DNA from: JAIBJN01 sp963748205
Lineage (GTDB): Bacteria; Actinomycetota; Thermoleophilia; Gaiellales; Gaiellaceae
DNA: 64,000 bases
Direction: 5' to 3'
Assembly (NCBI GenBank): GCA_963748205.1
Contig: CAVVIB010000023.1
Coordinates: 310,001-374,000, forward strand
The number at the start of each line of letters is the position of its first letter. Position 1 is the stretch's first letter. A program made the position numbers and the translations under genes. The notes beneath the pieces are model-generated. The model was not told the DNA's origin and did not search any database. It saw nothing but the letters and a program-made list of their open reading frames with translations. Below are positions 8,857 to 16,686 of this stretch, piece by piece.

Positions 8857-10056
8857 GTGGGCAGGATCTCTGCCGCTGAGCTCGCCGAGCTGGCGCCCTG
8901 CTCGCCGGAGGAAGTCGAGCGCCTGCAGGGTCTCGGCCTCCTGGACGGCGGGGAGGACGGCTTTCCCTCCTCCGACGTGCACGTCGTCCGGCTGATGGCG
9001 GCCTTCGAGGACGCGGGGGTGTCGCTCGAGGACGTGGCCCGGGGGGTCGAGGCGGGCGAAATCTCGTTCCCGCTCGGCCTCTTCATGCCCGAGCCGGTCG
9101 GGGCCGCGACGACCTACGAGGAGCTCGCAGACGAGCTCGGCCGCTCGCCCGACCTGGTCAGGCGGCTCTCGGGGGAGCTCGGCTTCCCACCGCCCGAGGA
9201 CGACCGCGTGCGGGCCGAGGACGCGGAGATCCTGAGGCTGCTCTTCTCGCGGCTCGACCTCGCAGATGACGACGAGCTCTCGCGCTTCGCGCGGCTCTAC
9301 GGCGGCACGATCCAGCGGCTGGTCGGCTCCGGGCTCCAGTTCTTCGACCAGGCGGTGCGCCAGCGCGTCGCCACGCTCGACGAGCTCTCGACCGAGGAGC
9401 AGGACAGGCTCACCTACCAGAAGGCCGCGGGCTACACGGAGCTCGTGGCGTCGATCGTCCCGTGGCTCCAGGCCCGCCACCGCGAACGCTCCGTGCTCGA
9501 GTACCTCGTCGGCGTCACGGAGGGGTTCATGGAGGAGCGGGGCCTCACCCCGGCCCAGCCGAAGCAGCCGCCGGCCATCGCCTTCCTCGACCTGACCGGT
9601 TACACGGCGCTCGCCGAGGAGCGAGGCGACCAGGCCGCGGCCGAGCTCGCCGCCGACCTGGCCACCGTCGTGCACGAGGCGTCGCGCTCGCACGGCTGCC
9701 GCCCGGTCAAGTGGCTCGGCGACGGCGTCATGTTCTACTTCGCCGAGCCGGAGAGCGCCATCCGCAGCGGGCTCGCGCTCATGGAGCAGGCGGAGAAGGC
9801 CATCTCCGTGCCCGCGAGGATCGGGATCAACGCGGGACCGGTGATCGTCCAGGAGGGCGACTACTACGGACGCACGGTCAACGTCGCCGCGCGGATCGCC
9901 GACTACGCCGGCCCGCACGAGGTGCTCGTGAGCGACGCGGCGCTCAGGAGCTCGGGCCTGGACGCGGACGGCTTCGAGCTCGTCGGCGACGTCCCGCTCC
10001 GCGGTGTCCCGTCCGCCGTGCGGCTTCACAGGGCGAAGCGGGCGGTGGAGGCATGA
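8857..10056 (+). CDS. Class III adenylate cyclase with N-terminal regulatory domain
   Basis: A 399-residue soluble cyclase. Residues about 1-200 form an all-helical regulatory region with a helix-turn-helix look (LQGLGLLDGGEDGFPSSDVHVVRLM), as in the pH-sensing Rv1264 type. Residues about 238-399 are the catalytic domain: first metal Asp in IAFLDLTGYT, second in KWLGDGVMFYF with its preceding substrate-specifying Lys, and the transition-state Asn/Arg in NVAARIADY. All key residues are present, so activity as a homodimer is expected, with cAMP the likely product. Start is GTG 8857. Its TGA overlaps the ATG of an AraC-type gene, an unusual direct coupling of a cyclase to a DNA-binding protein. 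Confidence 0.85.
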   Translation: MGRISAAELAELAPCSPEEVERLQGLGLLDGGEDGFPSSDVHVVRLMAAFEDAGVSLEDVARGVEAGEISFPLGLFMPEPVGAATTYEELADELGRSPDLVRRLSGELGFPPPEDDRVRAEDAEILRLLFSRLDLADDDELSRFARLYGGTIQRLVGSGLQFFDQAVRQRVATLDELSTEEQDRLTYQKAAGYTELVASIVPWLQARHRERSVLEYLVGVTEGFMEERGLTPAQPKQPPAIAFLDLTGYTALAEERGDQAAAELAADLATVVHEASRSHGCRPVKWLGDGVMFYFAEPESAIRSGLALMEQAEKAISVPARIGINAGPVIVQEGDYYGRTVNVAARIADYAGPHEVLVSDAALRSSGLDADGFELVGDVPLRGVPSAVRLHRAKRAVEA

Positions 10057-10496
10057 GCACGACGACGCCCGTTCCGCCGGCCCGCCATCTCCTGCGCGCG
10101 AAGGACCTCGCCGACACGCAGTACCACGAGCCGCTCGACGTCTCCGACCTCGCACGCGCCGCGCACCTCTCGCAGGCGCACTTCAGCCGCGAGTTCCGCA
10201 AGGCATTCGGCGAGACCCCGCACCAGTACCTCCTAACGCGGCGCCTCGAGCGGGCGGCCGCGCTCCTCCGCAACACCGACCGCTCTGTGGCGGACATCTG
10301 CCTCCTGGTCGGGTTGCGGAGCGTCGGCTCTTTCACCACGAGCTTCCGCCGGGCATACGGCCTGACGCCGACCGAGTACCGGGCGGCTCATCCGCCTGCG
10401 TCGACGCGAGTGCGAATCCCCACCTGCGTGGCCCAGGCCTACGCCCGCCCGCAGTCCCGCAGGTTTCGAGAAGACAGCTCGAAGCGGCGCGACTAA
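10053..10496 (+). CDS. AraC-family transcriptional regulator (DNA-binding domain only)
   Basis: A 147-residue protein that is almost entirely the double helix-turn-helix of AraC regulators: DVSDLARAAHLSQAHFSREFRKAFGETPHQYL and VADICLLVGLRSVGSFTTSFRRAYGLTPTEYRA. There is no sensor domain; about 30 basic residues follow the DNA-binding domain. The start overlaps the cyclase stop (ATGA). The next gene, 36 bases downstream, encodes a VOC protein; short AraC plus VOC pairs are common in actinobacteria and the VOC gene is the likely target. Confidence 0.85.
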   Translation: MSTTTPVPPARHLLRAKDLADTQYHEPLDVSDLARAAHLSQAHFSREFRKAFGETPHQYLLTRRLERAAALLRNTDRSVADICLLVGLRSVGSFTTSFRRAYGLTPTEYRAAHPPASTRVRIPTCVAQAYARPQSRRFREDSSKRRD

Positions 10497-10532
10497 CGTC
10501 GGGCTCGACTTCGAAACCACAAGGAGAGACCG

Positions 10533-10946
10533 ATGCTCAAGCAGCTCACGCACGTGAACGTCTGGGTGCACGACCAGGACGAGGCCCTCGCCTTCTATAC
10601 CGAGAAGCTCGGCATGGAGCTCCGCGACGACACCACGGTCGCCGAGCTCGGCAACTTCCGCTGGCTGACGGTCGGCGTCCCGGGTCAGGACGACGTCGCT
10701 CTGACCCTGATGGCCGTGCCCGGGCCGCCTGTCTTCGACGAGGAGACGCGCCAGCAGGTGCTCGCCACGATGGCGAAGGGCGCCGCTGGCGGGCTCTTCT
10801 TCACCAGCTCGGACATCCACGCGACCTATGAGGAGCTGAAGAAGCGCGGCGTCGAGTTCTCGCAGGAGCCGACGCAGCAGCCGTACGGGATCGACGCGGG
10901 CTTCCGCGACCCGTCGGGCAACCAGATGCGGGTGATGGGCGAGTAG
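10533..10946 (+). CDS. VOC-superfamily protein paired with the AraC regulator
   Basis: A 137-residue glyoxalase-fold protein: LTHVNVWVHDQDEALAFYTEKLGMELRDD at the N-terminus with a His in the metal position, FFTSSDIHATYEELKKRGVEF in the middle and a final FRDPSGNQMRVM strand. The ribosome-binding site is strong (AAGGAGAG, 7 bases before ATG 10533). It follows the AraC-type gene closely and is probably co-transcribed. Ligand unknown; similar proteins are annotated as glyoxalases or extradiol dioxygenase-like without biochemical proof. Confidence 0.8.
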   Translation: MLKQLTHVNVWVHDQDEALAFYTEKLGMELRDDTTVAELGNFRWLTVGVPGQDDVALTLMAVPGPPVFDEETRQQVLATMAKGAAGGLFFTSSDIHATYEELKKRGVEFSQEPTQQPYGIDAGFRDPSGNQMRVMGE

Positions 10947-10955
10947 CCAGCCGTT

Positions 10956-11339
10956 TCATCGCGCCGGCTCGTCGAAGAACGAGTGGATGCTCCCTCCGGG
11001 AGCGAGCCACGGCTCCGCGAGCCGGCGCGCCCGTTTCGGGTCGCGCTGAAAGAGACCGACGCGGACGGCGAAGATCGTGTCGAAGCGACGTTCTCCGAGG
11101 TCGACGTCCTCGAGGTCTCCGAGCAGGAACTCGGCGGTGCCGGCGGCGACGTAGCCCGCATTGCGACGCGTCGCCGCCTCGACCATCTTCGCCGACCGGT
11201 CGACGCCCGTGTACGTACCGCCGTCGAGCCGCTCACAGACGAGCGTCGCGGCGACGCCGTGGCCGCAGCCGATCTCGAGAACACGCTCGTCCTGGCCGAT
11301 GGCGAGCCGGTCGACGACCGCCTGAAGCCGCTGGTTCAC
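10956..11339 (-). CDS. Small SAM-dependent methyltransferase
   Basis: A 127-residue class I methyltransferase core. Motif I is VLEIGCGHGVAATLV, motif II TYTGVDRSAKMVEAA, and an acidic motif follows in FLLGDLEDVDLGERRFDTIFAVRVGLF. It starts at GTG 11339, 8 bases after the stop of the sigma factor gene, so the two probably form an operon. It is shorter than most family members, lacking the last strands, but the end LAPGGSIHSFFDEPAR looks natural. Methyl acceptor unknown. Confidence 0.65.
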   Translation of the reverse strand: MNQRLQAVVDRLAIGQDERVLEIGCGHGVAATLVCERLDGGTYTGVDRSAKMVEAATRRNAGYVAAGTAEFLLGDLEDVDLGERRFDTIFAVRVGLFQRDPKRARRLAEPWLAPGGSIHSFFDEPAR

Positions 11340-11347
11340 GGCGTTGG

Positions 11348-12460
11348 CTAGGCGCGAATCTCGTCCGGGAGGCCGAAGCGCCCGAAGATATCGCGGAGCG
11401 GAGCGATCGGCTCGTCCGGCCAGCGGGCCTCGTGCAGGCGCTCGGGTGCCGGCTCGCGCCTCGTGATGAAGGACGTGACGTCCGTGACCTTGTCGCCGCG
11501 GTACGTGAGCACGTTGAGCGCGAACGGGCGATAGCTCTGCGACTCCTCGAACCACGTGTATGCGCCGAAGGCCGGCTGTCCGTTGGCCTGGGTGCGGAGA
11601 TGGCGCCAGCGCCACTCACCGGAGAGCGGCCACTCGGTCAGGAAGGCGGTGATCGACTCGCGCCCGTGGAACCAGGTGGACATCGGCGGCATCGACCAGG
11701 CGGCGTCCTCGGCGAGCAGGTCGACCACGGCGGCGACGTCGTGGCGGACCATCGCATCCATGAAGCTCTCGACGAGCTCGGTGAGCTCCGCGTCGCCGAG
11801 CGAGCGCAGCGTCGCCTGCTGGCTCTGCTCGGGGAGCTTCTCGTCGACGGTCTCACGGGCGCGCTGGAGGGCGCTGTTCACGGAGGCGACGGTCGTGTCG
11901 AGCGCCTCGGCGACCTCCTTGGCCGAGAAGCCGAGCACCTCGCGCAGGATCAGGGCGGCGCGCTGGTTGGCCGGCAGGTGCTGGAGGGCCGCGACGAAGG
12001 CGAGCTCGACGCTCTCTAGGAGCTCGTAGCGCGCGTCCGGCGCCTCGAACCCGTCCTCGATCCCGAGCTCTTCGTCCGGGTACGGCTCCACCCAGACGGA
12101 CTCGACGAGCGGCTCGCCCGGGGTGGAGTGCGGGTCGACCGAGGGCCCGTAGTCGATCGGGAGCACCCGCTTCGGGCGCTTCTCGATCGCGTTCAGGCAG
12201 GTGTTCGTGGCGATGGTGTAGAGCCAGGAGCGCAGCGAGCTGCGGCCCTCGAAGCGGCCGATCGCCCGCCAGGCACGCAGGAGCGTCTCCTGGAGCGCGT
12301 CCTCGGCGTCGTGGACCGAGCCGAGCATCCGGTAGCAGTGCGCATGGAGCTCGCGGCGGTGCGGCTCGACGAGGCGGCTGAACGCATCCTCGTCTCCGTT
12401 CCCCGCAGCCTCGAGCAGCTCACGCTCCTGCGGCGAGGGGCCTGTCGACGCAGTGGCCAT
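11348..12460 (-). CDS. ECF sigma factor with C-terminal SnoaL-like domain
   Basis: A 370-residue sigma factor of the SigG/SigJ style. Region 2 (about 25-90) includes HCYRMLGSVHDAEDALQETLLRAWRAI and RSWLYTIATNTCLNAI; region 4 (about 150-205) includes LPANQRAALILREVLGFSAKEVAEALDTTVASVNSALQRAR. From about residue 225 a SnoaL/NTF2-like domain follows (LTELVESFMDAMVRHDVAAVVDLLAEDAAWSMPP), which in this type modulates sigma activity in place of a separate anti-sigma. ATG 12460 is the start. It is divergent from a VOC/RibD-like operon whose promoter-like pair it may recognise. Confidence 0.85.
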   Translation of the reverse strand: MATASTGPSPQERELLEAAGNGDEDAFSRLVEPHRRELHAHCYRMLGSVHDAEDALQETLLRAWRAIGRFEGRSSLRSWLYTIATNTCLNAIEKRPKRVLPIDYGPSVDPHSTPGEPLVESVWVEPYPDEELGIEDGFEAPDARYELLESVELAFVAALQHLPANQRAALILREVLGFSAKEVAEALDTTVASVNSALQRARETVDEKLPEQSQQATLRSLGDAELTELVESFMDAMVRHDVAAVVDLLAEDAAWSMPPMSTWFHGRESITAFLTEWPLSGEWRWRHLRTQANGQPAFGAYTWFEESQSYRPFALNVLTYRGDKVTDVTSFITRREPAPERLHEARWPDEPIAPLRDIFGRFGLPDEIRA

Positions 12461-12512
12461 GCGTGCGCCAGCCTATCGCGAACCTCGCCCGGCGACGATT
12501 GCGCGGACAACC

Positions 12513-12539
12513 GATGAATTCGGGGCGCACGGCCGGTCT
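12513..12539 (+). promoter_or_regulatory. ECF-type promoter-like pair upstream of VOC/RibD-like operon
   Basis: GATGAAT (12513-12519), 15-base spacer, GGTCT (12535-12539), matching the pair at 7785-7811 in both boxes, spacing and the preceding ACC. The GTG start lies 14 bases downstream, so the transcript would have a very short leader. It sits in the divergent region next to the SnoaL-tailed sigma gene. Confidence 0.5.
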
Positions 12540-12552
12540 ACATGGGCGAGAC

Positions 12553-12915
12553 GTGACATTCAATTCCTCGCAACCAGTCGTCCACCTCGAGCTCCACACG
12601 GGCGATCTGACCCGGGCGGAGCTGCTCTACGCGCAGCTCTGCGGCTGGCGTGCGGAACGGATCGACGCCGGCGGCGGGTCGTACGTCGCGCTCGAGCTTG
12701 GCCCCGCCTTCGGCGGCGGCATCGTCCAGTGCGACGCGACGCGGCCCGTCTGGCTCCCGTATGTCCAGGTCGAGTGCATCCGGGGCGCCACCGAGCGCGC
12801 GCGGGCCCTGGGTGCGACCGTGCTCGTCGAGCCGCGCGAGGGCCCGGCGGGATGGCGTAGCGTGGTGGACACGCCTGCGGGGGGCGAGATCGCGTTCTGG
12901 CAGCAGAAACGCTAG
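12553..12915 (+). CDS. VOC-superfamily protein
   Basis: A 120-residue glyoxalase-fold protein: VVHLELHTGDLTRAELLYAQLCGWRAERI with a His/Glu pair at the metal positions, then LPYVQVECIRGATERARALGATVLVEPREGPAG and WRSVVDTPAGGEIAFWQQ. I start at GTG 12553 because of the promoter-like pair just upstream; an ATG at 12514 is in frame but would lie inside that promoter. The stop is 8 bases before the next gene, which indicates an operon with the RibD-like reductase. Confidence 0.7.
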   Translation: MTFNSSQPVVHLELHTGDLTRAELLYAQLCGWRAERIDAGGGSYVALELGPAFGGGIVQCDATRPVWLPYVQVECIRGATERARALGATVLVEPREGPAGWRSVVDTPAGGEIAFWQQKR

Positions 12916-12923
12916 GAGGTTCC

Positions 12924-13532
12924 ATGGGCAAGGTCGCTTTCAACATCACAGCTTCGCTCGACGGATTTGTCGCGGGCCCGAACGACGGGCCGGACCTGGG
13001 CCTCGGCGAAGGGGGCGAGCGCCTGCACGAGTGGGCACTCGAGCTGGCGAGCTGGCGCGAGCAGCACGGCTACGAGGGTGGCGAGACCAACGCGAGCTCC
13101 GAGGTCATGGAGGAGATGGGCTCCGCCGGCGCCGTCGTCGTTGGGAAGCGGATGTTCGACAACGCCCATGGCTGGGGCGACGAGCCGCCGTTTCATACAC
13201 CGGTGTTCGTTCTCACGCACACCGCGAGGGAGCCGCTGACCAAGAGCGACACGACCTTCAATTTCGTCACGGACGGGATCGAGAGCGCGATCGAGCAGGC
13301 GAAGGCGGCCGCGGGTGCCGAGGACGTCCACATCGGCGGCGGCGCGAACACCATCCAGCAGGCGTTGAAGGCGGGGCTGGTGGACGAGGCACACCTCACC
13401 ATCGCGCCGCTGCTCCTGGGCGGCGGGGTCAGCCTCTTCGAGGGCCTCGGCCCGGACGACGCCGGGTTCGAGCTCGTGCGGGTCCTCGAAGGGCCCAAGG
13501 CAACGCACCTGAAGTACCGCGTCGTCACGTAG
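12924..13532 (+). CDS. RibD C-terminal / dihydrofolate-reductase-fold protein
   Basis: A 202-residue cytoplasmic reductase-fold protein. It opens with VAFNITASLDGFVAGPND, typical of the RibD_C family, then GAVVVGKRMFDNAHGWGDEPPFHTPVFVLTH, the nucleotide-binding turn EDVHIGGGANTIQQALKAGLVDEAHLTIAPLLLGGG and a C-terminal strand. NADPH-dependent reduction is expected from the fold, but stand-alone members have unknown substrates; it is not a bona fide riboflavin enzyme because the deaminase half is missing. ATG 12924 follows a strong AGGAGG site. Confidence 0.8.
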   Translation: MGKVAFNITASLDGFVAGPNDGPDLGLGEGGERLHEWALELASWREQHGYEGGETNASSEVMEEMGSAGAVVVGKRMFDNAHGWGDEPPFHTPVFVLTHTAREPLTKSDTTFNFVTDGIESAIEQAKAAAGAEDVHIGGGANTIQQALKAGLVDEAHLTIAPLLLGGGVSLFEGLGPDDAGFELVRVLEGPKATHLKYRVVT

Positions 13533-13576
13533 CCGCTCGGTTGGCGGTGGCGGCCGCGGCGTAGCATGATCGCTCG

Positions 13577-16500
13577 ATGAGCGCGCCCGCCGCCGCCGGC
13601 ACGCCGACCCTGCGCATCCGCGGGACGTCCTACCCGGTCCTGCTCCCGAAGCGCTCGGACCCGCGGCTGCACCTCGCGGCGGTAATCGTGTCGCTGCAGG
13701 TCCTCGGCCAGGTCGCGTTCGAATTCCGGCTGTCGATCGCGCAGATCCTCGTGTGCCTGCTGACATGCGCGGTGCTCGAGGTCGGGATCGCGTTCCGGCG
13801 CCAGCACGTGCTCATGTGGCCCGCGAGCGCACTGCTGACCGGGAACGGCGTGGCGTTCATCCTCCGCGTCCCAGGCACCGAGCACGGGGACTGGTGGAGC
13901 ATGCACGGCTGGTGGATCTTCGCCGCGACCTCCGCGGTCGCGCTCCTCTCCAAGTACCTGATCCAGTTCCGCGGGCGGCACGTGTTCAACCCGTCGAACT
14001 TCGGGCTCGTTCTCGCGTTCCTGATCCTCGGCTCGAGCCGCGCCGACCCGCTCGAGTTCTGGTGGGGGCCCATGTCCGCCTGGATGGCCCTGGCGCTCGC
14101 GATCATCGTCGTCGGCGGCCTCGTCATCCTCACGCGGCTCGGGCTGCTCGCGATCGCGGTGGGCTTCTGGGTCGCCTTCGCCGCCGGGATCGCGGTGCTC
14201 GCTGCAAGCGGCCACGCGATGACCGCGCGCTGGCACCTCGGGCCGATCACCGGCTTCGAGTTCTGGCGGGTGCTCGTCTTCTCGCCCGAGATCCTCGTCT
14301 TCCTGTTCTTCATGATCACCGACCCGAAGACGATCCCCGGGAGCGCCCGGGGCAGGCGGCTGTACGCGGTCGCGATCGGGCTCGTGGCGGTGCTTCTGAT
14401 CGCGCCGCAGACGACCGAGTTCGCGACGAAGGTCGCCGTCCTCGCCGCGCTCGCCATCGTGTGCGCGGCCCGGCCGGTCGGCATGCTCGTCCTGGAGCGC
14501 GGGCGCCCGGTCAGGCTCCCGCAGCTCGGTCGCGCGCGGGCATGGCTCGTCGCCTTCGCGGGCGCGGCCGCGTTCGTCGGGCTCGTCGTCCTCGCGGGCA
14601 TCCCGGCGCGCACGACGGAGGCCGTGGCCGGGCCGGTGGTGAACGTCTCCGAGCTGCCGGAGGTGACCATCGTTCCGTCGGACGACGTCTCTACCCAGCT
14701 CGACCGTCAGACGGCCCTCAAGATCGCCAGTGATCTGGTCACGGGACTCCGCACGGAGTCCGAGGCGATCGCATCCAGCGACGCGGAGCTCGCCGCGACC
14801 GTACTGGGCGGCTCGAGGCTCGCGGCGGTCTACCAGCAGATGTCCGGCGAACGGGCGGTGACCGATTACCACGTCGAGCGCGCACGCCTCGCGCTGGAGG
14901 TTGGCCACGGGCAAGGGCCGCCGCTCGTCGTCGCAGATCTGGCCGGGACCATCGCAGTAGGGCCGGAGGGTGATCCGCGGCCGTTCGAGGAAACGCTCGA
15001 GCTCGAGCTGCAGGACGGGCGCTACCTCATTGTGGGGACTCGAACCAAGCGCCCGTACCTCGTGGCCACCCGGCCTGACCTATCCGCCGGCGCAGGTCTG
15101 GGCGACGTGCGCCTCGACGACGTCGCACGCCACGTCGGCCTCGACTTCCGCCACGGCGCCTTCCGCTTCAAGACCTCTGCCGACCCCGTGGCGATGATGG
15201 GCGGCGGGGTCTGCTGGCTCGACTTCGACGACGACGGCTGGCTCGACCTCTACGCGGTCAACTCGCACTCGATCCAGACCGACGTCGCGCGCTGGAAGGA
15301 GCGGGGCGGGCTGCCGCGCAACGCGCTCTACCGCAACCAGAAGGGTCGGTTCGTGGACGTCAGCCGCGGCTCCGGCGCCGACCTCCAGCTGCGCGGGAAC
15401 GGCTGCGTGGCCGCGGACTTCAACGGGGACCGGCGCACCGACCTCTACGTCACGGCGGCGGGCTACGACGCGCTCCTGTGGAACCTGGGCGGCGGGAAGT
15501 TCGCCGAAGGGGCGAGCGCGGCGGGCATCGACACGTACGGGTGGCACACGGCCGCCTCGGTCGCGGACGTGAACGCCGACGGCCTCCCGGACCTCTTCGT
15601 CGCCGGCTACGCGGACACGAACGCGCGGATCGCCGGCTCCGCGGAGCCCTTCCCGTCGAACGTCGGGGCCGTGCGCGACAGGCTCTACCTCAACAACGGG
15701 CCCGACTGGAAGGGCCGGTCGCGCTTCCGCGAGGTGGCGCAGGAGGTCGGGATCGAAGGCTCGGTCGTCGAGCACGGCCTGGGCTCCGCTTTCACGGACG
15801 TGAACGGCGACGGGCGCATCGACCTGTACGTGGCCAACGACCTGGATCCGAACCGCCTCTACGTCAACGTGCCCTCGGCCGGCGAGCTCGGATTCCGGTT
15901 CGAGGAGCGCGGCGCCGAAGCCGGGGTCGACGACCAGAACGCCGGCATGGGCGTCTCGGCGGCCGACTACAGCGGCGACGGCCGGCCCGACCTGTTCGTG
16001 ACGAACTCCCACCGTCAGCTGCACGGCGTCTTCGAGAGCCGGGCCGGGAAGCGCTTCGCCGACGCCAGGCCCGAGTTCAGCTCCGTCTTCGACACGACGC
16101 TCGCCGGCTGGGGCGCGTCGTGGGCCGACCTCGACCAGGACGGCACGCTCGACCTCGCCGTCGCCAACGGCGCCATCCCCGTGACGAACCTGAAGATGGA
16201 CGCCGAGCCGATCAAGGTGCTCGGCCAGGCCGAGGACGGGCTCGCGGACGTCAGCGCCGGCCTCGGCCTCCAGCGGGCGCGGAAGGTGAACGGGCGCGGC
16301 CTGGCCGTGGCCGACTACGACAACGACGGCGACCTCGACATCGCGGTCGCCTCGATCGCCGGACGGCTCGTCCTCCTGAGGAGCTCCGGGGCGGACGGTC
16401 ACTGGCTCCAGGTGAAGCTCGACGCGTTCGCGCCAGGGGCCGTCGTCACGGCGACGCTGCCGGACGGCCGGCGGCTCGTCCGCGAGGTGAAGGCCGGGAC

Positions 16501-16648
16501 GAGCTATCTCTCGTCCGAGGACCCGCGCGTGCACTTCGGCCTCGGCGACGCGACGCGGGTGCGGGAGCTCGTCGTCCGGTATCCGGACGGCCGCGAGACA
16601 CGGCTCACCGGCGTGCGCGCCGACCGGCTCGTCACCGTCGGGCGGTAG
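13577..16648 (+). CDS. NqrB/RnfD-like membrane domain fused to FG-GAP repeats and ASPIC/UnbV domain
   Basis: A 1,023-residue protein. Residues about 30-345 form eight to ten membrane helices with the RnfD/NqrB-family signatures GRHVFNPSNFGLVLAF and LFFMITDPKTIPGSARG; the covalent-flavin SGAT motif of those subunits is not seen. A linker (about 350-520) follows. Residues about 540-940 hold seven calcium-binding-type FG-GAP/VCBS repeats (for example DFDDDGWLDLYAVN, DVNGDGRIDLYVAND, DYDNDGDLDIAVAS), predicted to be extracytoplasmic. The C-terminus (VHFGLGDATRVRELVVRYPDG) is an ASPIC/UnbV domain. Start ATG 13577. Function unknown; a surface protein anchored by a redox-type membrane module is the simplest reading. 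Confidence 0.8.
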   Translation: MSAPAAAGTPTLRIRGTSYPVLLPKRSDPRLHLAAVIVSLQVLGQVAFEFRLSIAQILVCLLTCAVLEVGIAFRRQHVLMWPASALLTGNGVAFILRVPGTEHGDWWSMHGWWIFAATSAVALLSKYLIQFRGRHVFNPSNFGLVLAFLILGSSRADPLEFWWGPMSAWMALALAIIVVGGLVILTRLGLLAIAVGFWVAFAAGIAVLAASGHAMTARWHLGPITGFEFWRVLVFSPEILVFLFFMITDPKTIPGSARGRRLYAVAIGLVAVLLIAPQTTEFATKVAVLAALAIVCAARPVGMLVLERGRPVRLPQLGRARAWLVAFAGAAAFVGLVVLAGIPARTTEAVAGPVVNVSELPEVTIVPSDDVSTQLDRQTALKIASDLVTGLRTESEAIASSDAELAATVLGGSRLAAVYQQMSGERAVTDYHVERARLALEVGHGQGPPLVVADLAGTIAVGPEGDPRPFEETLELELQDGRYLIVGTRTKRPYLVATRPDLSAGAGLGDVRLDDVARHVGLDFRHGAFRFKTSADPVAMMGGGVCWLDFDDDGWLDLYAVNSHSIQTDVARWKERGGLPRNALYRNQKGRFVDVSRGSGADLQLRGNGCVAADFNGDRRTDLYVTAAGYDALLWNLGGGKFAEGASAAGIDTYGWHTAASVADVNADGLPDLFVAGYADTNARIAGSAEPFPSNVGAVRDRLYLNNGPDWKGRSRFREVAQEVGIEGSVVEHGLGSAFTDVNGDGRIDLYVANDLDPNRLYVNVPSAGELGFRFEERGAEAGVDDQNAGMGVSAADYSGDGRPDLFVTNSHRQLHGVFESRAGKRFADARPEFSSVFDTTLAGWGASWADLDQDGTLDLAVANGAIPVTNLKMDAEPIKVLGQAEDGLADVSAGLGLQRARKVNGRGLAVADYDNDGDLDIAVASIAGRLVLLRSSGADGHWLQVKLDAFAPGAVVTATLPDGRRLVREVKAGTSYLSSEDPRVHFGLGDATRVRELVVRYPDGRETRLTGVRADRLVTVGR

Positions 16649-16686
16649 CCGCAGAAGATTTCGGGCGGTTCCCGCGTCCTAGTTGT

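Noticed and set aside
7541..9086. Several 60-200 codon open frames inside the VOC, hydrolase and cyclase genes
   Set aside because: They overlap clearly coding sequence in other frames and have the compositional bias of antisense or shifted GC-rich frames.
15478..16686. Long upstream extension of the class V aminotransferase frame
   Set aside because: It overlaps the NqrB/UnbV fusion gene in another frame and is R/G/P-rich; the family N-terminus begins at GTG 16687.
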